Source: Aquatica leii (Eukaryota; Arthropoda; Insecta; Coleoptera; Lampyridae). Taken from it: a stretch of 64,000 nt of DNA. Below the pieces are notes generated by a model. The model saw only the letters and a list, made by a program, of their open reading frames with translations. It was not told the DNA's origin and did no database searches. Location: NCBI GenBank assembly GCA_035610365.1, contig CM069435.1:92041389-92105388 (forward strand). The letters are read 5' to 3'. Shown in pieces: positions 1 to 11,975 of the stretch (positions within the stretch are counted from its first letter, which is position 1; every line of letters starts with the position of its first letter). The position numbers and the translations under genes are program-made.

Positions 1-2480
1 GTACTGACTCACGATGCTCAATTGGCAAATAAAGCTTCCTGTTCTTCTTTACTGACTCATACTTTTTTTCCTTTTTTTCTTTAGGTTTTGTTTTGGGTTT
101 CGCAGTTTAGATGTTTCTTGGATTGGCACTCATTTAGTCCGACTTGTGTCGACTTTTAATCAGAATCTTTTTTTTGCTTGAGATTTCTTCGTTGGTTTCC
201 TTTGCTTAGACTTTTTTGGACACAACTGCATTAGTTTTTTTTCTGGCTTTTCTTCTAAATCTGCGTATCACAATTTAAAATCTGCTAGATACTTGATTTT
301 TGTTTTACTTTTTTAGTTTAGTTAGCTTTGAGGACTTATATTTAGGGTTGGATTTGTATTTGTAGGCTGAGGTTTTTAGGGATTCTAGGGCGTTGTCCTT
401 GACCGTAGTCTAAACTTTTATCTTTCCTATTCTATATCTTCCTTTTCTTCTCTTGGTTTGCTTAGTATTGTCTGTCAGTGAGGTCTATAGGACTGCCTTG
501 TTCTCTTGCTTTATAGCGTAACGATTGATGTCGACTTTCAACGAGTGCCTGTTTTGATACTCCTCTTCTGTTGGCTGGAGTGCTTGGTTCTTTGGATTAT
601 CATTTCACTTTATGCGACTTTTGGACACATCTGATTAGTAATGCTTAGCAAATTAAATTGTGTAAACCTCTTTCATTTGGGTAGAGTGTTATTGTAGTTG
701 GGTTGGTTTTGTATTTTAGGGTTCTATCCTTAGCGTATGTCTAAATTTCTATCTTCATTTTAGCTTTCGTTTTGCTACCCATGCTTTTATTTTGCTAGAG
801 GGGGGGACTTACGGGATTCTGTTACGTGCATAAATTTCTAAATGTAGTACCCTGTATCTTCATTAAACTAAAGTTAGATTTCTATTTTCGACGCCCTCTA
901 GAGAGTTTAGTTTTACTTCATTTCTTATAAAGACGTTAAACCATCAACTAATTATTACATGTTTGTGACGGGTTAAGTTGTTAATCTTCTAACATATGGA
1001 AATTAAAATATAATTTGAAAACGCATTTCAAGTAGTTGATTTATCACAGGGTAAGCTTTTTTTATTAATTTTTAGAATTTTTTAGTAATTTCTTTGTTAA
1101 TTTGATAGCTTGTCCTGTCACGTGTTGGCTGCATGTTTCGATGTATTATTGATCGATGAGGCGTTAATAAGTTCAAACTAAAAACAAAGTCTTAACAAGA
1201 ACTTTTCTCTGAGATACTACTCTTTATGCGTCAGTCGATTGCGAGATCAACTTTTACTTAATGTGTGCAACAGCATTTAATTATCGGTTTTTTTATGTAT
1301 AATTTTTTTTAGCACTAATTAACAATGTTGTAGATTTTTCTTTCGTAAGTCATTATGTTGACACGATTTGCTATTCATAAATATTCCAGATCGACTCAAC
1401 GAAGAAAACGTTTTCTTCGGGCAAGTACTGAATTGTGAGTAAATTTTATTTAATTACTTTGTCGCTGTCAGAAAAGTGTCTCACAAAACTCTGCTTGTTC
1501 TAACTTACACAATTACAATAATTGTTTCAATACCATTTAGGTATTTTCATTAATTATTTTGTGTATCGCATGCTGTGAACCATAGATATTTGTCGTATAA
1601 TTTTCTTCGCTAGTGACACCTTATGTGTAAATCTATGTATTGTGTGTTGCCGATAGTTCTGGCATTTATGGATTGAATAATGCACTACAAAATTTCTGGC
1701 GCTTGTTAATAATCTACGTTATTAAATTAAAGTTGTTATACACATTTTTCTTTTTTGTTTGTTTTTTGGTTACACGAAGACTAGTGTAATAGGGATTACG
1801 ATCGAAACAGAAGTTTTATTTAGAAAGATCTGGCGCCCTTTAAATTCCTCTATCTTCGACTAGTGTGAGTTGGCCGTGCAAGGTTTGTAAGACTTATAGC
1901 TTGTAACAATATCCTTTTTCTAATTTAAACTTATTTAAACAAAGTTACAGTCTTCTTTAAGTTGATTAAAAAATTATATTTTTATCGCGTGTCCGTGATT
2001 TTCATTTAAATTAGTAATCTATGATAGTAAGTTTTTTTAGCTAGCTTTTGCTTTATTTTAGTTCAGTTTACCCAGCATCCTACACGTTTCTGTCAATTTT
2101 AGAATAGGATTTAGAGTAATAGTTTTTTTACGTTATAGAAAACAGTGTTTTCGGTGAGCGGAATGTTCGTGCGACTTATATTTACCGTCAAAAATATTTT
2201 ATTAAGTTCAGTATTCGTTTGGCGTTTATCGAAAAACGTGAGTTTAGTTTTGAGTTTCGACACCGCGAGCACTTTGTCCACAACTTCACCAAGAAAATTA
2301 GCAACGAGCATCAGTTGACCAGTTAAGAAAGATCTGCAGCATCTCAAATACGTTGTTATTTATATTTTCCATTTTGTGAAAGGGTGGTCCTTTTAATTAG
2401 CACCTAATTAACCTAGACGCCGTTGAAAGAGACGCGTCGTTGCACTAAGAAACAAACATTTAAAAATAAAATAAATATAG
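1..2480. other. T-rich intergenic stretch, no gene recognised
   Basis: No open frame here resembles a known protein. The first 800 bases hold a diverged direct repeat: a segment starting near 211 (phrase CTTTTTTGGACACA) and a segment near 617 share several phrases in the same order, including GGGTTGG followed by TTTGTATTT and a TAGTCTAAA/TATGTCTAAA phrase. This suggests an old duplicated repeat. The short minus-strand frame at 2111-2347 looks like nothing I know and is probably chance. Confidence 0.5.
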
Positions 2481-2503
2481 TCGTCATATAGATAAATTTG
2501 TCA

Positions 2504-2509
2504 TTTATT
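2504..2509 (-). promoter_or_regulatory. Putative poly(A) signal of transporter gene 1
   Basis: AATAAA on the minus strand, about 90 bases past the stop codon of the sugar transporter. The position fits a 3' end, but the motif is common in AT-rich DNA. Confidence 0.4.
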
Positions 2510-2600
2510 TTACATTTTCGTTGCAGTAATAAAAAATACTATTATATAGTTCAAATATACACAATAATTTAAATTAAAATTGCAAACATTATAGTTAAGT

Positions 2601-5298
2601 CTAAGATCTACGCACTCTAGATGCATTATAGATAGTATTTCTCCAAAAATGATCTTCAATGTCAATTAATTTGTAATTATGAGTTTCCGGCAAAAATAAG
2701 TATATAAAAACCATCGCGCACATGCATACGCTTGCAAAAAAATATTGCAAGTTTGCAGAACTACCGAGAAGGTGAAGCAATGGAAAATAACACAGCAACA
2801 CCGCAAAGACAAATAAATTTGCTACACTTATAATTAAACTGTAAGCTATTCCGCGAATCTTAAGCGGAAATAACTCACCCGCTATTGCGAATGGTATTGA
2901 CGTTATTCCAATCGACGAAAAAGCGATGTAAAGTAATAAAAAGCACAGAGGAATCCACCTGTGTTTTAGCGTGCCTAAAAAAACAAACAATCATAATCTC
3001 CAACGTTTACAATTAATTCACCTTGTTGAATCCAGTAAGTATTTAATCCACATAAGCCTATACACACAGCCATACCACCAGCACTAACCAGCAACAGCGT
3101 GCGCCTATTGAACTTATTCATCAAAACCGTTGCAATACATGCCGTTATAACTTTCATGCACGATATATAAGTCGACGCCAAGTAGGGATCAATTTCAGTT
3201 CCAATCTCTTCGAAAAAAATCACGCAATTAAATATGATAATAAGCGCGCCAGTGAACTGTTGTAAGAAGAAAATTACGGTAAGAATTAGAAAAGGCTTGT
3301 AAAACGTCGGTGAAAAAAACATCTTTAACCGCTCTTTCAAAACAAACTTTTCTCTAAACGCTGTCTGAACTTTTTCTTTTTTCATGGCGTTTTTTAATTC
3401 TTGTTCAACCTAAAACAGTTTGATAATTATAAAAACGTGACCAAAAGACATTTGTGGAATATTAAGCATTTGCGGTTTTCTTGGTTACGATTATAAGCGA
3501 CTTTCGGGTTAGACCGCGTCGTAGTTGAACATCCATACTTTTTAGGCTTGGTCCTAGTCTTTCCTTGAGAGCCAAACCGAAAGTAGAACTTCGCCGAACA
3601 CGTGTAAAACCAAGAACACACGATAAACTTTGATCAAACCAAAGTGTTGGCTAGAACTCTTTTCTATTTTTCCAGGTTAATCCGCAAATCTTGGCTACCA
3701 GTACTACTACTTTTAAAACAAAAATCAACCTTTTTAGAAAGGACTCAAACTTTGACTCCGAGTAATAACGAAGCGGTAACAAAAACTTAAAATCTGTTAA
3801 TTATCTGCAATGCCTTTAAAAACGTCAGTTTCTTTGGATTCAGAAACGACAATACGGCAAAGACATTGCAACTTGCATCTACAGAGTGGTAAACGTCACT
3901 GAAGGAAAAAAGTGTAAATGACGATATTTATATCCTTAGCTTTTAGCGTAATTAACAGACCTTATCTTCCCATTACCGATTGCTGATTTCGTTATTACTC
4001 GGAGTAAGGGTTTGTGTCCTTTCCAAGAAAGTTGATCTTTGTCTTAGAAGATGTAATACTAGTAGTCAAGATTTGCTGAGTCCTAAACCGTAATCTCGGT
4101 TCATATTACATAGATGTTTTTATAGTTCCACAGTTTTGCGGATCAGTCTGGGGAAGTAAAAAAGAGTTATTTACACTTTTTTCCTTCAGTGACATTTACC
4201 ACTCTGAAGATGCAAGCTGCGATGTTTTGCAATACGTCAGTTTATTTGGGTTCATGAACGACAGTACGGCAAAGGTCAAGTTCTACTTCTTGTTTTGGCT
4301 CTCTTGAAAAGACCAAGCCTAAAAAATCAGTTCAATTACTACGCGGTGTAACCCAAAAATCGCTTATAATCGTAACTAAAAGATACTTACTAATTCGGCA
4401 TTATTGGAATTGTATTTGTAAAACCAAGTCAAAGATTTTTTAGCTTGGTCCAGTCTTCTTTTAGATACTAACCAGTCTGGACTTTCTGGTATAAAAGATA
4501 TAATAAAAATAGGTATTATGAGATAAGCGTTTGTGATCCAAGCTATTGTTCTCCAATGCATGATCCAACCTTGTAAATAGATTACTACTATGCCTAAAAG
4601 TGCCAGTCTCAACTTTAGAAAACGAATTAAATTATATATTACCGATAGAGATAAAAACTTCCATTAAGCTTAAAAAAGAACCTCTTAAGTCTGGTCTGCT
4701 GATCTCACTTATGTAAACCGCAGTGGGATTTCCAATAAACACTACAAAATTAAGGGTTTAAACACAAGACCGCGTTAATGTATGTGCTTACTAAAAGTAA
4801 TGCCTAGTATAAATCGTCCCCAAATAATCATCGACATATTTGAAGCAGTTGCAATTAGTAATAAACCGATTACGCCCGGTATTCCAGAAAGAATAATAGT
4901 CTTAAGCCTTCCAATACTATCAGTTAACACTCCAGAGAGTAAAGACGCAACTAAACCGGATAAAAGTGGGGCGCTTGCTGTAAATCAACCAATTTGTAAT
5001 CAAATGACAACTGTTGAGAAATCTTCACATACTAATCCAAGCACTGTCTGATTCTGTAATAGGTATGGAGTTAGAACCAGTGATGTTCTGCTCTTCCATC
5101 ATTTGCGGAATTATAACACCAGAATATCCAATAATTTGTCCTATAACTAAATGCATCGAAGTAATCACCGTTGCAACCAGAGCCTAAACAAAACAAAGTA
5201 ACGTTTAAACACAACCAAAATTTAGTTACCTGAAGTAATGCGCCGGACCACGTTTTAACGTTGACATTTTCTTTCAAACACTGTTGGTTTTCTTCCAT
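2601..5298 (-). CDS. MFS sugar transporter, facilitated trehalose transporter Tret1-like (gene 1, seven exons)
   Basis: Predicted 12-helix plasma-membrane facilitator of the sugar porter family, likely moving trehalose or another sugar. I place exons at 5298-5230, 5183-5033, 4977-4792, 4741-4643, 4593-4391, 3409-3022 and 2974-2601. All introns have GT-AG ends. Six are 46-55 bases; the fifth is 981. The exons sum to 1470 bases, exactly 490 codons with the stop, which supports the model. Family motifs are in place: a GR motif after helix 2, a PESP motif at residues 204-207 after helix 6, a QQ pair at 286-287 in helix 7 (a sugar-binding position in the family) and a PETH motif near 461 after helix 12. 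The start was chosen because the same ATG-GAA-GAA start and exon 1 length class recur in the paralogue at 52.5-54.2 kb. The exact substrate is inferred from family only. Confidence 0.85.
3484..4376. repeat. Scrambled foldback element filling intron 5 of transporter gene 1
   Basis: Outer inverted arms are about 3484-3598 and 4262-4376 (left starts GTTACGATTATAAGCGA, right ends TCGCTTATAATCGTAAC). A second inverted pair is about 3719-3785 with 3975-4040, and a third is 3867-3919 with 4169-4218. A fourth pair, about 3820-3862 and 4233-4278, is in direct orientation. The intron is 981 bases here but 46 bases in the paralogue, so the element explains its length. No coding capacity is seen. Confidence 0.8.
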
Positions 5299-6055
5299 TA
5301 AATTTTGTAGTCAAAATGATTTATATATAAATAAGTGTTTGATGATGCGCTATCTTTGGTTATTAGACTAAATTGAGCAATAATATTAGCTTTTGAGTGA
5401 GTATTCATTATAGTGTAATTAGCATTGTTATTAATAGTATCTAAGTAAATTGTTTTGTAACCCAACAGATTTAAACGTGAAATATTCTAAAAGTGCCAGA
5501 TGTCTACTGAAAAGTTTTTATTGATCATAGTAAACCGTTGTTTATAGATTTAATTTTTTTATAAAATGGCGTATGTCAATTTTAATAAGAAAAAACATTT
5601 GTTGTTTATTCCAATCTCTTACAGTAAGAACTAAGGCGACTCAAACTAAGCGACTAAAATTTGAACTACTGTTGTTTTGCTGTTTGATTTTGAATTTCTT
5701 CTGCCTTGTATATTCCAGTAACGCACATAATTAACTATGAAACCCAGAAGCTTGTTAAACGACCCGCCGGCTGGATGGTGAAACCTCGTCACAAACAACT
5801 CCAAGTGTATCTAACTATTTATAAAAAAAAACTCGGTCTTTTTGAACGTTTTGAAGAGAAAAAAGATGTTGTCGCCGTAATTCAAAGTATTTTATTGTTA
5901 GCAAAAAGTAATACAAAAAGAAATGTTTGTTGCTGACAACAAAGACAGTTTGCTCAAACTTCTACAAAAAGCATCCTACTACGCCATTACACTTTATAAA
6001 TTATGTGACAAGGTCAATAACAAAAAACAAATTATTTTTGTGAAATTGTTTGCAG
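5299..6055. other. Upstream region of transporter gene 1, no clear gene
   Basis: AT-rich sequence that should contain the promoter of gene 1; I see no reliable TATA or initiator motif. A 76-codon plus-strand frame at 5706-5936 is slightly richer in GC than its flanks and has many Lys and Arg, but I do not recognise it. Confidence 0.4.
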
Positions 6056-6098
6056 TGGCGGCTGGTCCATAAGGGCTATAGGGCGCGGGCCTTCCAGA
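6056..6098 (+). repeat. Possible hAT-like transposon end
   Basis: The phrase CAGTGGCGGCTGGTCCATAA followed by AGGGC motifs resembles one terminus of hAT-superfamily elements. The matching second end was not found, so this is a weak call. Confidence 0.3.
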
Positions 6099-6177
6099 CG
6101 TTTATTAAAACAAAAAAAACTGGTATTACGAGGTCTAACTGTTTGAGATTTACTATAAATATTGTTTAAAACCTTAA

Positions 6178-6471
6178 AAAATTGAACGACGCGTAAGAAA
6201 GGCAATCAAAGACTCATCTATACCAACAGAAGAACAGAAAAGGCTGTTACCATCGGAAAGCTAACCTCCACGACTGTATGGGTTACCAAAAATTCATGAA
6301 ACCGGAAACCCTCCAAGACCTATCGTCAGTACCTGTGGATCACCGACTTACGAGTTAGCAAAATACTTAGCTAGAAGACTACAGCAGCACACTGGACAAA
6401 CAACCAGCTACCTTAAGAATTCCGAATATTTCGTCGAGATTTTCTAAGGACTTGAGGTTACTACCAGCGAC
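6178..6471 (+). pseudogene. Penelope-like element A, reverse transcriptase fragment
   Basis: The frame reads the typical PLE reverse-transcriptase start: RLLPSES, then PPRLYGLPKIHE, PPRPIVST, GSPTYELAKYLARRLQ and a stretch ending DILVSF. There is an in-frame stop between SES and PPR. It ends abruptly where AT-rich sequence of a second PLE begins, and the family resumes near 6940. The RT palm with the catalytic aspartates is missing. The codons are more GC-rich than the flanking DNA. Confidence 0.75.
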
Positions 6472-6935
6472 ATACTAGTTAGTTTCGTCAAATAATAATA
6501 TTAAATCTTTACTTGTTAATACTAAAGATAAAATTAATATTTTAGACAAATCCGGTGTTTATAAATTAAAATGTGGTGATTGCAACGCATTTTATATAGG
6601 ACAAACAGGTCGAAAGTTTTCTATTAGAATTGCTGAACATCTATCTTGTATTAAAAATAATAACATTTCATTTAAATCATCATTTGCTAATCATATACTA
6701 AATTCTCAGCATTCATTCAACTCTAAAAAAGATTTTGAAATTTTACACATTTGTAATAAAGGTTTAAGACTTAATTTTTTAGAAATAAAAGAAATTATTA
6801 AAAATTACAATTTCAATCGTGAATCATCCCTTAACTTTAATAATAATTTACTTTTTCTAAATTAGTTTTTGTTTGATTATGTCCATTATTATATTATTTT
6901 GTTGTATCCTAGGATTTTCTATTATTAAACATATG
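6472..6935 (+). pseudogene. Penelope-like element B, GIY-YIG endonuclease end
   Basis: From about 6548 to 6864 a frame without an ATG reads GVYKLKCGDCNAFYIGQTGR, then an AEH motif and a long Lys/Asn-rich tail. This is the GIY-YIG endonuclease domain at the C-terminus of PLE proteins (GVY, then YIGQTGR, with the downstream catalytic region). It is 5'-truncated: no reverse transcriptase precedes it. It lies between two parts of another PLE (6178-6471 and 6940-7440), so it probably inserted into that copy. Very AT-rich codon use separates it from element A. Confidence 0.75.
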
Positions 6936-6939
6936 CTTA

Positions 6940-7440
6940 CTTACCTTATGTTGCCGGCGTCACCGACAGACTAAAGAGGGTTCTACGAAAGAAGAAGATC
7001 ACTACACGTTATAACACAGTGAAGAGAATAGATTAGCTCATACCCCCTAACAAAGATCAACTTCCGAGACTATACACCAAAGGCAATAAACAAATTAGAG
7101 TGTATGTGCGGCAAGAGTTACATCGGCCAAACAGGAAGGAGCATTTAGTGCAGGGATAAAGAACATCAACGAGACGTTCAACTTCAACTGTAAGGATGGA
7201 TACAGATTAAGCAACACTTAGAGATCTACGCTGCGTGAAGAACATGCAAGAAGTCACCAGACGTCTATGAACACAACTCAACAGACCAGAACGGACAAGG
7301 ATCAGCAAAGCAAAGCCGAAAGTCGGTATATAATGAGGAACGTAAGACGATAACATCAGTCTTTCGAAATCTTCTTAAGAAGCTGATCAGCGAAACGTTA
7401 AGTAAAAGTTTTGTGACGCGGCAACACCCGAAAAACTACT
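6940..7440 (+). pseudogene. Penelope-like element A, linker and GIY-YIG fragment
   Basis: The sequence resumes with a frame reading LPYVAGVTDRLKRVLRKKK, the PLE segment between RT and endonuclease. After frameshifts it reads NKLECMCGKSYIGQTGR, the GIY-YIG core. Stops and frameshifts are many. At its 3' end AGCTGATCAGCGAAACGTTA resembles a decayed hammerhead core, but the required CTGANGA box is incomplete. Confidence 0.7.
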
Positions 7441-8782
7441 ACATTCAGAGTATACTTGCATATATCTTCTGCAGCTTGGCATAAAATGTAAAACTATCTT
7501 CATTGCGTTGCCAAACCGAAATGTTTATTCATTTTTTCAAGATGATAGGTGATGACATGTTTTGAAAAGAAAACGCAATATAATAGATTGATAATGAAAA
7601 CAGTTTATCGATACTTTGACAACGAATGTTTCTACCGACGACTCACCATAACTTATAATTTGTATAATATGTATAAGTACACATTACTAAGAAAATCCTC
7701 GATCAGATAACAGAGGAGATCTCAGCAAGTCATTCGACATCTGAACGCGTATAAGATGACAAATAGATCAAAGGCGCAATCTGCTACAAATACTATTTAC
7801 AAACACTAAAGGTTTCGTTTACATTATAGACACAAACATATTCTACAAATCACTTTTCTTATAGTTACAACTTAAGCTAATGATTAAAAATTCTCTTCTT
7901 TAACCCTTCTACCTATGTGGCTTTGGAGTAGTGTTGGGCATAATCGCTATATTTTAATAATCGAATTAATCGAAATATCTCGTTTTACATAACCGAATGA
8001 TCATTCGTTTGTTCGATTCTGAATGATGGCGCATGCGCAGTATTATCCATCATACGTTTTGATTTGAATCCGAGTGAAAAATTAATTTTTAGGAGTAGTA
8101 ACTTAAATTTATCGCGCTTAATTGCTGCCATCCTATTGGGCGAATAGTATCCTGTTCCAAAGTCGCGATTCTGTTATTTTTATTTTAAGCGATTTTTAGT
8201 TTTTTTTTATTTAATTAAAAAAGTTTTTCTGATTACACCACTTGACTACATCTACAATATCTTATTATGGATAATAAAGAGCGGAAAATTAAATAATAAT
8301 AATAAATCTAAAGTTAATGCATATCTACTGCACAAAAAAAAATATTTTGAATGTTCAAGATTTCATACATGATAAGAAAATTATATATTAATTTCTATTT
8401 ATTGAGAATTTTAGTCATAAATAATCGTTACGTTATATTTGTTCACCATAAAGTAATTTTTTGTAAAAATAATGAAAATGTTCAATATTTTGAATATTGC
8501 GCCGCGTGACTATAGCTTAATTAGTCTATTGCAGACCTTATATCAATCATTCTAATGATTCGAGTCATGGTGTCGAGTTCGGGTCGAGTCGTATCGATTT
8601 CGATTATTTCGATATATTTCATATTTCGTTTCATTCATTAGCATCGCTTCTCGGTTGTTTCCTTTGTTTCAAATGAACTATATTTCGATTATATTGAATG
8701 ATTCGAGACATGGTCTCAAGTGCGTTTCGACTCGTATCGAGTCGTGTCGTTTTCGATATATTTGACAAATCATATTTCGTCG
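7441..8782. other. AT-rich intergenic, simple repeats near the right side
   Basis: No gene is recognised. A TAGTGTTGGGCATAATCG phrase near 7931 resembles the start of some DNA transposons but has no partner end. Two diverged direct repeats rich in TCGA words occur at about 8554-8630 and 8697-8785 and run into the truncated jockey element. Confidence 0.4.
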
Positions 8783-9862
8783 ACGTTAGGAAAGTTGTTG
8801 GAGCGTGTAATCGCAATTAGATTGCAGAGAGAAGCCGACGCCAACGAAGTGATTCCCAAGAAACAGTTTGGATTTCGACAATCGCACTCGACGACGCACC
8901 AGGCCTTGCGTGTTGCCGAGAAGATCGACACAAGATTCGAGAGGAAAATCCACACCGGTGTGGTTTTTCTCGACATTCAAAAGGCGTTCGACAAGCTGTG
9001 GCATCAGGGAATTCTACTGAAGCTGTACTACAACAAGATTTCGCAACCGATGGTACAGCTCATCCGCTCCTATCTTATCAACCGCACGTTTAGAATGAAG
9101 CTAAACACTTCAAAGTCTGGCCCGAGAAGAACTCAAGCAGGAGTCCCACAAGAATCAGTTCTGGGTTCTCTGTTGTATAATATCTTTACTTCCGACATTC
9201 CAAAGCATCCACGAGCGGACTACGCGCTATACGCCGACGACACCGCGGTAATAGAAAGCTCGAGATTCTTCAAACAGACCGTAGACCGACTGCAGGTCGC
9301 ATGGATCATTTGTCGAGCTGGTACGCCGACTGGAGGATTACGGTAAACCTGACGAAGAGCTCTGCAGTACTTTTCACGCGGTGCAAGAGAGTTATACCAG
9401 AACGTCGAGTCAACCTGAGAGGTGCCGACATACCGTGGAAGAACGAAGCGAAGTACCTTAACCTCGTTCTCGACAGACGCCTATCGCGAAAGAAACGCCT
9501 TTACAACGTAGCAGCTAGAACATCCGGTTATGGGGAGAAACAGCGTCCTATCCGTGCACAGCAAGCTGCTACTCTACAAGTTGGTGATACGGCCCACCAT
9601 GACCTACGCTTCGCCAACGTCATTGCGCGAAAGCGCACATCGACAAGCTCCAGCGAACCCAAAACAAGGCGCTACCCTTTGTTGCCAATGCACTGTGGTT
9701 CGTGAGAAACAACCAGCTTCACCGGGATTCACAGATGTCCAGCATAAAGGAGCTACTCCGAGAGACGACACAGAAGTTGGCCGAAGCAATACCGACGCAG
9801 TCCAACGAGGAAGTAAGAAAACTATGGAGATACGATTCGAAGATCACTCGTAGGCGGTGCCG
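8783..9862 (+). pseudogene. Jockey-clade non-LTR retrotransposon ORF2, 5'-truncated reverse transcriptase
   Basis: The frame opens inside the RT fingers (LGKLLERVIAIRLQ), followed by QFGFRQSHSTTHQ, FLDIQKAFDKLWHQG, QAGVPQ and YADD, the catalytic box of non-LTR RTs. After 9300 the reading moves to other frames (LSSWYADWRITVNLTKS; then NNQLHRDSQM and a C-terminal ITRRR). Endonuclease and ORF1 are missing. It is more GC-rich than the surroundings. The C-terminus stops at a MULE transposon and continues at 11835. Confidence 0.85.
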
Positions 9863-9942
9863 TAAAGTTCACCGAAAACAATAGCAATTCACCGAAATAC
9901 AATTCACCGAAAGAGCAATTCACTGAAGTACGATTCACCGAA
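9863..9942 (+). repeat. Left terminal repeat array of the MULE
   Basis: Five or so tandem copies of TTCACCGAAA-type units separated by CAA, TACAA or GAGCAA. The order mirrors the right array at 11748-11826. Confidence 0.8.
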
Positions 9943-10570
9943 ATATATCTTGTTATTATTTTATTATTTTATTACTTTTTTTTGTCAAAAAGCGATTTAA
10001 AAAAACGAACGGATTCATTACAACGATAGAGACGATATAGCATAGATTTTCTCTTAATTAATGCAAACTTTGTAAAACATTTGATTAAGTAATAGCAATT
10101 TAATGATGTATGTATAAATTTTTTTTAAGCAAATATTTTCAAAATAATTTATTTGTCTGGAGATTACGATTATTGGTTGGTAAAAAAAATTTGCTTTTTC
10201 ATTTGAGAATTTTATTTGTATAACTCCTACATAATTATTAATTCACGAGAATGAAATTTCTTTAAACACAACTTTCCAACATATTTGCTAATCACTCGTC
10301 ACCCTTAATGACAGAAACCTAATGTTTTTATACCCATTCAAACTAACTTATCCTAATGACTGTATAATTATGAATTCACGAACATGAAATTTCTTTATAA
10401 TCATAACTTTCTAAAATATTTGGTAATCACTCGCCACCCTTAATGACCGATGGCTAATGTTGTTATTCCCATTCAAAGTAACTTATCCTAATGACTCGAA
10501 GGGTTTAAATACATAACTATTTTATGGCAAGTTTTATTGCGAAAGTAGTTGTGCTGAAGTAAACGTTGAA

Positions 10571-11380
10571 ATGGCTGTTCAGTTTATTCTTAGTGAAAAG
10601 GAAAACGCAAAATGGTGGTTGATGGTCATTTACACTTTAAAGATAAACAAGTTGAAACACGAACATATTGGAGCTGCGAATACCATGAAAAACTTAAATG
10701 TCGTGCGCGTGTGATAACAGAGGATGATAATATCGTGAAGAGAAGTGGTTTGCATAATCATTTGGCTGATGCATCGCAAGTAGAAGCTACTACAGTTATG
10801 AACACTATTCGTGATAATGCTAGACATACTCAAGACGCACCTCATTACATAATATCAAACGCATCGGTTGGAGTTTCGCAGGCTGCAGCAGCAAAGCTAT
10901 CCAAAGTGAGCAGCATCAAACGAACCATTAGAAATATACGAACAGTTACAATATTAACCGATTTTGAATCTGCAATAGTGAGTGCGATTGCAGAAGAATT
11001 CCCGCGAACTACATCGTGGCTGTTTTTTTCATTTTTCCCAATGCATCTTTCGAAAAATCCAGTCAGAGGGTCTTAAACAGAGATACGAAACAGATGCCAA
11101 TTTTGCTCTGAACCTTCGTTTATTATCGGCAATAGCATTTCTTACTGTGGAAAGCATAGTAGATGCCTTTGAAAGACTGTGTGACGAAAATATATTGCCT
11201 CCAGAAGCACAACCTGTTGAGGATTATTTTGAAGATACTTGGATTGGGACGTCAGCATCGGCGTGCACCGCAGTTTTCTCACCAAATGTGGAACTGTTTT
11301 GATGGGGTGCAACAAGGCCTACCAAAAACGAATAATTCGATCAAATGATGGCATCGAGGATTTGAAACACAAATTGGTGC
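10571..11380 (+). pseudogene. MULE transposase with FLYWCH zinc finger, broken
   Basis: Starts MAVQFILSEKENA, then a frameshift near 10608, then a FLYWCH finger (TYWSCEYHEKLKCRAR ... HNH), the Cys2His2 DNA-binding module seen in these transposases. Further on come TILTDFESAI and, in a new frame, GCFFHFSQCIFRKIQ, the catalytic-region motifs of MULE transposases, then DAFERL and an MWNCFDGVQQG-type end. Much of the segment between the finger and TILTDF, including the first catalytic Asp region, is deleted. It is not functional. Confidence 0.8.
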
Positions 11381-11747
11381 AGATCACCCTAACATATAGA
11401 GATTTATCGAGGCCATACAATATATATATATCATTATTTACGAGGCATAGCACATAATTTAAGTTATTAAACAGTCAGAAGTAATATGAACATTTCAAAA
11501 CATGACAAGAGAACATTTTCCACATCTAATTGTAAGTTTAAGTAAAATTTAAAAAAAAAACAATAAAATCAAAGTAATAAAACGACAAAAAAAACATAAA
11601 GAATAAAGTAATAAAACAACACAACGACAAAGGAATAAATTTCCAACTTTCAAACACGCCAGAATTTTTCTGCCAGTCCTAAGCCTGGATAAAGTGTGAA
11701 AGAAAGTTGAAAATAACACAATTTGTCAAATTATAATTAACAATCAA

Positions 11748-11826
11748 TCGTACTTCGGTGAATTGCTCTTTCGGTGAATTGTATTTCGGTAAATTGCTTT
11801 CGGTGAATTGTTTTCGGTGAACTTTC
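11748..11826 (-). repeat. Right terminal repeat array of the MULE
   Basis: Inverted counterpart of 9863-9942: TCGGTGAATTG units in tandem, ending TTTTCGGTGAACTTT. Confidence 0.8.
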
Positions 11827-11834
11827 CTAGACTC

Positions 11835-11880
11835 GTGCGTAGGTACAGGAGACCGAAACACGTACTCCAATGGATTAGAA
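11835..11880 (+). pseudogene. Jockey ORF2 C-terminal tail, right of the MULE
   Basis: Reads RRYRRPKHVLQWI, the basic C-terminal tail of jockey ORF2 proteins, in the same orientation as the fragment ending at 9862. It shows that the MULE split the element. Confidence 0.6.
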
Positions 11881-11975
11881 TAAAAACGTTCTCGGGTAAC
11901 CGAAAACCGCCATAAAAGCACGAAATATCAGATTTAGTATAATAGTAAAGTTTACTGGAATATTAATGCCACTGA

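Larger units (their letters stand above)
9863..11826. mobile_element. MULE (Mutator-like) DNA transposon with FLYWCH domain, inserted in jockey
   Basis: Both ends carry inverted arrays of a roughly 13-base unit (CAATTCACCGAAA on the left, its complement on the right). Inside is a decayed transposase (10571-11380). The jockey reading frame is found on both sides, so the roughly 2 kb between is an insertion. I could not fix the 8-9 base target duplication typical of MULEs. Confidence 0.75.

Noticed and set aside
7370..7415. AGCTGATCAGCGAAACGTTA as a hammerhead ribozyme
   Set aside because: The CTGANGA box is incomplete and stem II would have no room.
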